Notes under the pieces: model-generated
The model's database searches: none
Seen by the model: only the letters and a program-made list of their open reading frames with translations
Told to the model about the DNA's origin: nothing
DNA from: Actinomycetes bacterium
GTDB taxonomy: Bacteria > Actinomycetota > Actinomycetes > Actinomycetales > Microbacteriaceae
Length of the DNA: 9,635 nt
Direction: 5' to 3'
NCBI GenBank assembly: GCA_023451265.1
Contig: JAEYAG010000165.1
Span: forward strand, 1 to 9,635
In this document: positions 1 to 7,178 of the stretch, piece after piece
Layout: each line of letters opens with the position of its first letter
Numbering within the stretch: the first letter of the stretch is position 1
Position numbers and translations under genes: made by a program

Positions 1-104
1 GGGGCGGATGCCGCGACCACCAGCCGCACGTCGACGTCCTCGCGCCGCAGCCGCTCCGCGAGCAGGTCGCCCGCGGCGCCGTCGCACGCGACGATCACCC
101 TCAC
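1..104 (-). CDS. Partial CDS, probable CpaE/MinD-like pilus ATPase (N-terminus only)
   Basis: Only the first 34 codons are present; the gene runs off the left edge. The start is a GTG at 104-102 that overlaps the TGA of the upstream SAF gene as GTGA, a typical sign of translational coupling. The visible protein begins VRVIVACDGAAGDLLAERLR and continues to a hydrophobic beta strand (VRLVVAASA), a beta-alpha-beta pattern like the start of a receiver-like or Rossmann-type domain. No Walker A is reached. In actinobacterial Flp/Tad loci the SAF (CpaB-like) gene is usually followed by a CpaE/MinD-type ATPase with such an N-terminal pseudo-receiver domain, and that context is the main basis for the name. 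The translation and overlap are seen directly; the function is inferred. Another P-loop or receiver-type protein remains possible. Confidence 0.6.
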   Translation of the reverse strand, partial: MRVIVACDGAAGDLLAERLRREDVDVRLVVAASA

Positions 105-733
105 GGCGTCGCCCCCGACGACGGGACGACCGAGAGGCTGGAGCCGTCGGCGATCGCCGCGAGCGCGGCGGCCAGGTCGGCGCGGGAGATGACGAGCTCC
201 ACGGCGGTGCCCGCCGAGCCCATCATGGACTCGTCGCGGTCGACCGAGACGACGGTCGCCGATGCGACGAGGATGCGCGGGGTGTCGTAGACGCCGCGCT
301 CGAGCTGCGGCGCCGCCCACACCTCGACCGTCGCGCCCGCGGCGACGGCAGCCGGCACGGCGGTGGCGCTGCGGATCACGACCGTCGTGGTGCGCGCCTC
401 GGCCGCATCGCCGACGGCGTCGCGCGGCACCAGTTCGCCCGCGGCGACGGTGCGGGTCGCGACGGCGCCGGGGGTGAGGGTCGCCGGCGACGCGTACGCG
501 TCTTCGAGCGGACCGAGCGCGACTTCGACGACGCGCAGATCGTCGGCATCCACCGCCTGTCCGGGCACGATCGTCCGCGCCGCGGCGAACACCGGCGCGG
601 TCTGGCGGGCGGCCGCGACGACGAACCAGACGCCCGCGATGGAGACGACCACCAGGGCGATGCCCAGCAGGAATCTCACGTCCGCCCAGAAGGCGCGCGG
701 CCGGGGGCGCGCAGTGACGGGAAGCTCGCTCAT
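101..733 (-). CDS. SAF-domain protein, CpaB/RcpC-like Flp pilus assembly protein
   Basis: The product has 210 residues. It has a short basic cytoplasmic N-terminus (about 1-20), one membrane helix at about 21-42 (starting FLLGIALVVVSIAGVWFVV), and an external SAF domain at about 47-110 with the family pattern of an 'ARTIVPGQAVDADDL' strand and 'TPGAVATRTVAAGELV'. Residues 115-205 form a beta-rich region with alternating Val and Thr. In Flp/Tad systems CpaB/RcpC is an envelope protein that helps the pilus filament cross or anchor at the cell wall; actinobacterial versions are short like this one. The start at 733 is the only ATG before the transmembrane segment. Its Shine-Dalgarno is poor (GAGGG close to the ATG). 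It is coupled to the next gene by a GTGA overlap. Fold and membrane segment are fairly certain; the exact pilus role is inferred from family and neighbour. Confidence 0.8.
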   Translation of the reverse strand: MSELPVTARPRPRAFWADVRFLLGIALVVVSIAGVWFVVAAARQTAPVFAAARTIVPGQAVDADDLRVVEVALGPLEDAYASPATLTPGAVATRTVAAGELVPRDAVGDAAEARTTTVVIRSATAVPAAVAAGATVEVWAAPQLERGVYDTPRILVASATVVSVDRDESMMGSAGTAVELVISRADLAAALAAIADGSSLSVVPSSGATP

Positions 734-771
734 GCCCTCATCGTCACCGATCGCGCGGCATCGCGCCGAGG

Positions 772-780
772 TTATCCACA
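772..780 (+). promoter_or_regulatory. DnaA-box-like 9-mer TTATCCACA
   Basis: An exact match to the classical DnaA box TTATNCACA, in the 98-bp gap between the divergent SAF and helix-turn-helix genes. Two Streptomyces-type boxes (CTGTCCACA) occur about 1 kb to the right. Occupancy by DnaA is unproven; short motifs of this kind can be scattered genome-wide. Confidence 0.35.
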
Positions 781-819
781 GCCTCGGCGTGGACCGGTCT
801 GCCGGGATCGGTACGCACG

Positions 820-825
820 CATAAT
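820..825 (+). promoter_or_regulatory. Candidate -10 hexamer for a leaderless helix-turn-helix transcript
   Basis: CATAAT (5 of 6 matches to TATAAT) ends 6 nt before the ATG at 832, so transcription would begin at or next to the start codon. No Shine-Dalgarno lies between them. No good -35 hexamer is visible 16-18 bp upstream. The same spacing is seen before alaA and the gene at 7179. Confidence 0.4.
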
Positions 826-831
826 GTCCTC

Positions 832-1113
832 ATGCCCGAACCCACCGACTCCGGTGTGCGCCTGCTTGCCCCATCGCAGGTCGCGGAGATGCTGCACCTC
901 CCCGTCGACGAGGTGATCGCGCTGGTGCTGGACGGGCGGCTGCGCGGCGCCAGGATCGGCACTCCGGCCCGGTGGCGGATCGAGGCCGACAGTGTGGCGG
1001 AGTATCTCGACGACCAGGCGGAGGAGGCGCGGCGGATCGCGCTGTGGCGCGAGTCGAACGCGGCGAGCTTCCCCGAGCTGTGGGGGCGGGGAGCGGTCCG
1101 AAACCCCGACTGA
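832..1113 (+). CDS. Small excisionase/MerR-type helix-turn-helix protein
   Basis: A 93-residue protein. Residues about 11-62 form a winged helix-turn-helix of the excisionase (HTH_17) type: 'LLAPSQVAEMLHLPVDEVIAL' is the helix-turn-helix, 'GRLRGARIG' leads into the wing, and 'RWRIEADSVAEYLDDQ' is the characteristic closing strand and helix. A charged helix follows (about 61-75), then a short tail containing WGRG. Proteins of this class include phage excisionases and small developmental regulators such as BldC, and bind DNA directly. No integrase or other phage gene is nearby, so a chromosomal regulator is more likely than an excisionase. It is divergent from the SAF/pilus gene with 98 bp between them, so it could control that operon; this is only positional. 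There is no Shine-Dalgarno, and CATAAT 6 nt upstream suggests a leaderless mRNA. Its targets are unknown. Confidence 0.85.
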   Translation: MPEPTDSGVRLLAPSQVAEMLHLPVDEVIALVLDGRLRGARIGTPARWRIEADSVAEYLDDQAEEARRIALWRESNAASFPELWGRGAVRNPD

Positions 1114-1133
1114 CGGCGCCGCGCGCCGGTCAG
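1110..1133. terminator. Hairpin shared by two convergent genes
   Basis: Inverted repeat CTGACGGCGC (1110-1119) and GCGCCGGTCAG (1123-1133): a 10-bp stem with one bulged base and a 3-nt loop. The arms contain the stop codons of both converging genes (TGA at 1111-1113 on plus, and at 1132-1130 on minus). There is no clear U-tract on the plus side; on the minus side a short TTT follows about 10 nt after the stem. It is a plausible weak bidirectional terminator. Confidence 0.4.
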
Positions 1134-1789
1134 GGCAGCTCGAGCGGCGCGTCGAGCGCGACGGCGGCGATCGCCTCGAACGGCACGACGCGGAAGCCGG
1201 TGACCGCACCCGACCGGCGGGCCTCGCCGGCGTCGTGCAGCGCGAGATCGAGGTGGTCGGCGCCGGCCCGGTCGATCGTGCCGTGCAGCACTTTTCCCGT
1301 CGTCAGCCGCACCGTCACCGCGACGCGGCGGCGCACGACGTCGCGGAGCACGAACCCGAGCCCCATGCGCTGCCCGAGGGAGTCGCCGGCGGAGGCGTCG
1401 CGGACGCTCCCCAGCAGGTCTTCGACCGGCAGGGCGAGCGCCTGCACGGCGGCGAGCGGAACGATCCACAGTGGTCGCACCGCGAGGCGCCGCTCGCCGT
1501 CGCCGTGCGCGGTGCCGGTGAGCCCGAACCAGTCCGCCCCCACCCGTGAGACGCGACCGTCGAGCACCGAGCCGTCCGCCAGTTCGCACGACACCGGCCG
1601 CGCCGACCCCGCCGCGGCGATCGCGACGAGCCGCTCCCGCAGCCGCACCCTCGACAGCCGCAGCCGCTCGGACTCGGTGTCCAGCGCGGCCCGCTCGGCC
1701 TCCCATTCGGAGTCGAGCTGGTCTTCCAGGTCTTCGAAGAATCGATCCCAGCGCACGAGGGGAGCGTACGCGGATGCCGGCGGAGCCAC
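1130..1789 (-). CDS. Unrecognised protein: coiled coil plus duplicated Sm/SH3-like barrel
   Basis: I cannot name this protein. From the GTG at 1789 it has 219 residues. Residues about 13-57 (WDRFFEDLEDQLDSEWEAER onward) form an acidic then basic amphipathic helix, probably a coiled coil. Residues 66-120 and 158-212 align over 55 positions without a gap, with about 21 identities, sharing V-x3-L-x2-G-x-VL-x-G-x3-R-x-GAD-x3-L and later AV-x5-VP-x2-A. The pattern of short strands around a 'GxVLxG' turn is what Sm-like or SH3-like small barrels show; that fold is inference. The linker (121-157) contains the helical 'DSLGQRMGLGFVLRDVVRRR'. There is no signal peptide or membrane segment, so it should be cytosolic. 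The start is uncertain: a GTG 11 codons later (VRWDRFFEDL) is equally good, and neither has a clear ribosome binding site. Confidence 0.8.
   Translation of the reverse strand: MAPPASAYAPLVRWDRFFEDLEDQLDSEWEAERAALDTESERLRLSRVRLRERLVAIAAAGSARPVSCELADGSVLDGRVSRVGADWFGLTGTAHGDGERRLAVRPLWIVPLAAVQALALPVEDLLGSVRDASAGDSLGQRMGLGFVLRDVVRRRVAVTVRLTTGKVLHGTIDRAGADHLDLALHDAGEARRSGAVTGFRVVPFEAIAAVALDAPLELP
1154..1318 (-). repeat. Second copy of the 55-residue internal repeat
   Basis: Encodes residues 158-212 of the 219-residue protein. It aligns without gaps to residues 66-120, with identities at the VL-x-G turn, the GAD motif and the VP-x2-A end. The similarity is at protein level only; the DNA has diverged, so the duplication is old. 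Confidence 0.75.
1430..1594 (-). repeat. First copy of the 55-residue internal repeat
   Basis: Encodes residues 66-120 of the same protein. Starts VSCELADGSVLDG and ends VPLAAVQALAL; the partner copy starts VTVRLTTGKVLHG and ends VPFEAIAAVAL. Confidence 0.75.
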
Positions 1790-1794
1790 CCGTT

Positions 1795-1820
1795 CTGTCC
1801 ACAGGCGCGCTGTCCACAGG
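1795..1820 (+). promoter_or_regulatory. Two tandem CTGTCCACAGG repeats, DnaA-box-like
   Basis: Identical 11-mers at 1795-1805 and 1810-1820, spaced by 15 bp start to start. The CTGTCCACA core fits the Streptomyces-type DnaA box (preferred TTGTCCACA). They lie in the 130-bp gap between the divergent barrel-protein gene and the Rv3235-like gene, just upstream of the former's GTG. The repeat is plain; the ligand is inferred, and another dimeric regulator is possible. Confidence 0.4.
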
Positions 1821-1919
1821 TTGGAGGATTCTCATCCCACGGCCTGGGCCGCTGTGCTGTACTCATGCCACGTCACCCATCCCGCTCCCCATCCGGTACA
1901 ACGACAGGAGGTTCGGCTC

Positions 1920-2360
1920 ATGGCCCCTCCCCCCGGCGGTGCCTCCGGCGCCGCATCCCGCTACGGTTCGGCACTGGATGTCGCCGAGTATTTCGCCCCG
2001 CAGCGCACGTCGACCGACGCGCTGCCGGCCCCCGAGCCGCTGCTGAAGAACCTCACGATCGGCGTCCTCGAGGTGCTGGCCGGGGTCCGCGAAGTCGACC
2101 AGCTCGCGCGCTGGCTCGGCGAAGACGCCTTCCGCGCGCTCGTGACCCGCGCCAACCTCTCCGCCCGTGCCCGCAACGCGCGCGGCGTCACCCCGGCCCG
2201 CCCGGCCTACCGCATTCTGTCGACCCACACCACCTCCCCCGCCGACGGAGTCGTGGAGGGCGTCGTCATCACGGCAGGACCCGCCCGCACCCGCGCGGTG
2301 GCGGTGCGCCTCGAGGGCTGGGACGGCCGCTGGCGGGCGACCTCGCTGGGCCTGCTGTGA
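1920..2360 (+). CDS. Rv3235-like (DUF6459-type) conserved actinobacterial protein
   Basis: A 146-residue protein of the Rv3235 type, whose genes typically lie near secA in actinobacteria, as here. The N-terminal 35 residues are Pro/Gly/Ala-rich and probably disordered. Residues about 40-85 are helical ('LTIGVLEVLAGVREVDQLAR', then WLGEDAFRALVTR), and residues 95-146 form a sheet ending in the family's 'VRLEGWDGRWRATSLGLL'. No catalytic motif, signal peptide or membrane segment is visible; the function of this family is not known to me. The start is well supported: ATG at 1920 with AGGAGG at 1906-1911 and an 8-nt spacer. The reading frame is open far upstream, but only as the shadow of the gene on the other strand. 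Its stop lies 10 bp from the stop of the convergent alaA. Confidence 0.88.
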   Translation: MAPPPGGASGAASRYGSALDVAEYFAPQRTSTDALPAPEPLLKNLTIGVLEVLAGVREVDQLARWLGEDAFRALVTRANLSARARNARGVTPARPAYRILSTHTTSPADGVVEGVVITAGPARTRAVAVRLEGWDGRWRATSLGLL

Positions 2361-2370
2361 CCCTCGCCCG

Positions 2371-3594
2371 CTACTGGCGGTAAGAGGCGAGGAAGTTCCC
2401 GAGCCGTTCCACGGCCTCGGTGAGCACCCGGGCTTCGGGCAGCGTGACGATGCGGAAGTGGTCGGGCGTCGGCCAGTTGAACCCGGTGCCCTGCACGAGC
2501 AGGACGTGCTCGGCGACCAGGAAGTCATAGACGAACTTGGCGTCGTCGCGGATGTCGTGGACCTCGGGATCCAGCCGCGGGAACGCGTACAGGGCTCCGC
2601 GTGGCTTGTGACACGTGACGCCGGGGATGGCGGTGAGGGCCTTCCACGCGGCATCCCGCTGCTCGTGGAGCCTGCCCGTCGGGGCGATGAGCGCGTCGAT
2701 GGACTGCACACCCGACAGCGCCGCCTGCACCGCGTGCTGGGCGGGAACGTTGGGACACAGCCGCGTCGAGGCGAGCAGCTGGATGCCCTCGAGGAACCCG
2801 GCCGCGTGCTTCTTGGGTCCGGTGATCACGAGCCAGCCCGACCGGTAGCCGGCGACGCGGTAGGTCTTCGACAGCCCGTTGAAGGTGAGGCACAGCAGGT
2901 CGGGCGCGAGCGTCGCGAGCGGAATGTGCACGGCGTCGTCGAACAGGATGCGGTCGTAGATCTCGTCGGACAGCAGCAGCAGCGAATGCTCGCGCGCGAT
3001 CTGCACGATCCCCTCCAGCACCTCGCGGGAGTACACCGCGCCGGTGGGATTGTTGGGGTTGATGACCACGATCGCCTTCGTCGAGGGCGTGATCTTCGAC
3101 CGGATGTCCTCGAGGTCGGGCTGCCAATCGTTCTCGTTGTCGCAGCGGTAATGCACCGGGGTGCCGCCGGCGAGGCTCGTCATGGCCGTCCACAGCGGGT
3201 AGTCAGGAGACGGGATGAGCACCTCGTCGCCGGTGTCCAGCAGCGCCTGCATCGTCATGGTGATGAGCTCGGAGACGCCGTTGCCGAGGTACACGTCGTC
3301 CGGGTCGAACTTCGGGAACCCGGGGATCTCCTCGTAGCGCGATACGACAGCGCGGCGCGCGGACATGATGCCGCGGCTGTCGCTGTACCCGTGCGCGTGC
3401 GGGACCGCCTCGATCATGTCGCGGACGATCTGGTACGGCGCTTCGAACCCGAAGATCGCCGGGTTGCCGGTGTTGAGCTTGAGGATGCGGTGCCCGTCGG
3501 CCTCGAGCCGGTCGGCCTCCACCAGGGCGGCTCCACGGATCTCGTAGAGGACGTCCTTGAGTTTGGATGACTGGTCGAGGATGCGGGGACTCAT
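2371..3594 (-). CDS. alaA: Pyridoxal-phosphate aminotransferase, alanine-synthesising type (AlaA-like)
   Basis: From the ATG at 3594 the product has 407 residues, near the 405 of E. coli AlaA, which I recall as collinear along its length. This is a fold-type I, class I/II aminotransferase: glutamate plus pyruvate to 2-oxoglutarate plus alanine, in the cytosol; some actinobacteria call the orthologue AspC. Visible landmarks are NTGNPAIFGF (41-50), 'GNGVSEL' at the cofactor phosphate region (104-110), SPDYPLW (129-135), NPNNPTG (179-185), SDEIYD (209-214, with Asp210 for the pyridine nitrogen and Tyr213), the Schiff-base lysine Lys243 in NGLSKTYRVAGYRSGW, and the substrate carboxylate arginine Arg381 in FRIVTLP. 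All key residues are present. The open frame extends 27 codons further upstream, but that part lacks family similarity. There is no Shine-Dalgarno; TATCCT 6 nt before the ATG suggests a leaderless mRNA. The stop is TAG. Confidence 0.93.
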   Translation of the reverse strand: MSPRILDQSSKLKDVLYEIRGAALVEADRLEADGHRILKLNTGNPAIFGFEAPYQIVRDMIEAVPHAHGYSDSRGIMSARRAVVSRYEEIPGFPKFDPDDVYLGNGVSELITMTMQALLDTGDEVLIPSPDYPLWTAMTSLAGGTPVHYRCDNENDWQPDLEDIRSKITPSTKAIVVINPNNPTGAVYSREVLEGIVQIAREHSLLLLSDEIYDRILFDDAVHIPLATLAPDLLCLTFNGLSKTYRVAGYRSGWLVITGPKKHAAGFLEGIQLLASTRLCPNVPAQHAVQAALSGVQSIDALIAPTGRLHEQRDAAWKALTAIPGVTCHKPRGALYAFPRLDPEVHDIRDDAKFVYDFLVAEHVLLVQGTGFNWPTPDHFRIVTLPEARVLTEAVERLGNFLASYRQ

Positions 3595-3600
3595 CGCATC

Positions 3601-3606
3601 AGGATA
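3601..3606 (-). promoter_or_regulatory. Candidate -10 hexamer for a leaderless alaA transcript
   Basis: TATCCT, read on the minus strand, ends 6 nt before the ATG at 3594, the same geometry as before the helix-turn-helix gene and the gene at 7179. The -35 window (about 3624-3629) reads GCTGGG, a poor match. Confidence 0.35.
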
Positions 3607-3707
3607 TGCCCGCGCCGTGGCCGCCCCAGCCGGAGGCCGCATGCCAATCGCCCCGTCGTGGCCCGCGACCAACAACGCGACGGACGCAGGCGCCTCTTCG
3701 CTGCTAC

Positions 3708-3723
3708 GTAGACAATTGTCTAC
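3708..3723. promoter_or_regulatory. Perfect 16-bp palindrome, candidate toxin-antitoxin operator
   Basis: GTAGACAATTGTCTAC is a perfect palindrome with no spacer, and its AT-rich centre stands out in GC-rich surroundings. It ends 11 nt before the GTG (3735) of the antitoxin-like fragment and lies 113 bp upstream of the divergent alaA start. Type II antitoxins usually repress their own operon through such palindromes. The half-site TTGTCTAC also resembles sites of GntR-family repressors, so an unrelated regulator of alaA is possible. The sequence is certain; its role is inferred. Confidence 0.6.
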
Positions 3724-3734
3724 CCGCTTACGGA

Positions 3735-3845
3735 GTGAGCGGTGCCGAGGTCATGGCGCGACTGAGACAGCTCGATCTCGATCCGCACCTGATGGCCGAC
3801 CTGGCCGCTGCGCGCGACGAGCCCGGGCGGGATCTGTGGGGATGA
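3735..3845 (+). pseudogene. Antitoxin C-terminal fragment (VapB/Phd-like) upstream of the PIN toxin
   Basis: A 36-residue reading frame from GTG 3735 (alternative ATG at 3753) reading VSGAEVMARLRQLDLDPHLM, then an acidic and Trp-containing end, RDEPGRDLWG. An acidic tail ending in a D-x-W sequence is common at the toxin-neutralising end of Phd/VapB-type antitoxins that precede VapC. The stop overlaps the toxin start as ATGA, the classic antitoxin-toxin arrangement. No DNA-binding N-terminal half can be found upstream in any plus-strand frame, so the gene appears N-terminally truncated. Only about 78% of codons end in G or C, lower than its neighbours, which fits acquired or decaying DNA. The antitoxin identity is inferred from position and tail; a genuine 30-36 residue peptide cannot be excluded. 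Confidence 0.5.
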
Positions 3846-4129
3846 ACGAGCGCGCACTGCTCGACACGTCGACGGTCTTCGCGCTGTTCCAGGAGAAGCG
3901 CACGTTCACCGTCTCCTCGTTCGACCGGGTCGCCGTGAGCAGTCTGACGTATGCAGAGGTGCGCCTCGGGATCTCGATGGCGCGGTCCGCCGACGTCGCG
4001 CGAGCGCGGATGGCCGCGCTCGAAGAGCTCCAGCGGGTGTTCGGCGTCGGCATCCCCTTCGACGACCGCGCTGCCGAATGCTACGGCAGAATCACAAGTC
4101 GCGTCGAATCGACCCGAGGCGACACGTAG
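3842..4129 (+). pseudogene. vapC: Truncated PIN-domain toxin (VapC family)
   Basis: The 95-residue product starts at ATG 3842 with the PIN hallmark MNERALLDTSTVFALF, whose Asp8 is the first metal-binding acid. SSLTYAEVRLGI carries the second acid, Glu39. Helices at about 47-67 (ARSADVARARMAALEELQRV) and 'IPFDDRAAECYGRI' match the middle of VapC. VapC toxins are usually about 125-140 residues and end with a conserved Asp in a 'DLLIAATA'-like helix plus an Asn/Asp-containing last strand; both are missing, so the magnesium-dependent RNase site is incomplete. The frame hits TAG after TRGDT, 13 bp from the secA stop, leaving no room for the lost third. The last 20 or so codons contain AGA, ACA, AGT, CGA and GAA, unlike the rest. 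The PIN assignment is firm; loss of function is likely but unproven. Confidence 0.75.
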
Positions 4130-4142
4130 AGCTCCGCGTCGA

Positions 4143-6947
<2,805 letters not shown>

Positions 6948-6987
6948 GGAGGATCTCCATCTGTCGGATGCGGGCGACGTCGGGTGC

Positions 6988-7003
6988 CGCCCGGTACCGG
7001 GCG
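6988..7003. promoter_or_regulatory. Perfect 16-bp GC palindrome upstream of secA
   Basis: CGCCCGGTACCGGGCG lies 41-56 nt upstream of the secA GTG, probably inside its 5' untranslated region. In RNA it can form a 6-bp stem closed by a GUAC tetraloop; in DNA it could be a dimer-binding operator. GC-rich palindromes are easier to obtain by chance in this genome, so function is uncertain. Confidence 0.4.
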
Positions 7004-7166
7004 CGACGGCGCACGGCATACCTCGTCATGTTACCCGGCTGTGACTTTCCTTGGCTGACCCGCACCTGGATGCCGGGCCGCGCCGCCCCTGCCGCCCAGT
7101 GCGGCGGTCGCGGTGAATCGGCTGTGCACCCGGTATCCGTCTGGCAATGCCCGTCGCCGCCGCGCA

Positions 7167-7172
7167 TAGGAT
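7167..7172 (+). promoter_or_regulatory. Candidate -10 hexamer (leaderless) for the gene at 7179
   Basis: TAGGAT ends 6 nt before the ATG. The same stretch (AGGATCGGA) could instead be read as a Shine-Dalgarno, so the two interpretations compete. Confidence 0.35.
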
Positions 7173-7178
7173 CGGAAT

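Larger units (their letters stand above)
6948..7178. other. Divergent intergenic region, secA / TPM-tail-like gene
   Basis: The 231 bp hold the 5' regions of both genes. For secA (minus) a possible -10 is TAACAT at 7033-7028, without a good -35. The perfect palindrome at 6988-7003 lies between this and the secA start. For the plus-strand gene, TAGGAT at 7167-7172 abuts the ATG. No coding frame is convincing here. Confidence 0.5.

Noticed and set aside
8..916. 302-codon plus-strand frame rich in Arg and Pro
   Set aside because: Antisense to the SAF gene and overlapping the helix-turn-helix gene in another frame; its composition is that of a shadow frame.
832..1113. Helix-turn-helix gene as evidence of a prophage or integrative element
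   Set aside because: Despite the excisionase-type fold, no integrase, attachment-site repeat or other phage gene is present; flanking genes are chromosomal housekeeping types.
2362..2392. Inverted repeat CCTCGCC ... GGCGAGG between the Rv3235-like gene and alaA
   Set aside because: The 7-bp arms with an inner 4-bp pairing are separated by an unpaired asymmetric stretch and no U-tract follows; too weak to call a terminator.
3595..3675. Upstream extension of alaA by 27 codons
   Set aside because: The extra residues have no similarity to AlaA-type proteins, which begin near the MSPRILDQSSKLKDV sequence; the -10-like TATCCT also lies inside this stretch.
6948..7019. Upstream extension of secA by 24 codons to the ATG at 7019
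   Set aside because: SecA proteins begin at the (V/M)ANPLEKLLR-like sequence, and a GGAG motif is properly spaced before the GTG at 6947; the extension includes the palindrome region.
7084..7114. CCGCC/GGCGG inverted repeats upstream of the gene at 7179
   Set aside because: 5-bp arms made only of G and C are expected by chance in this composition.
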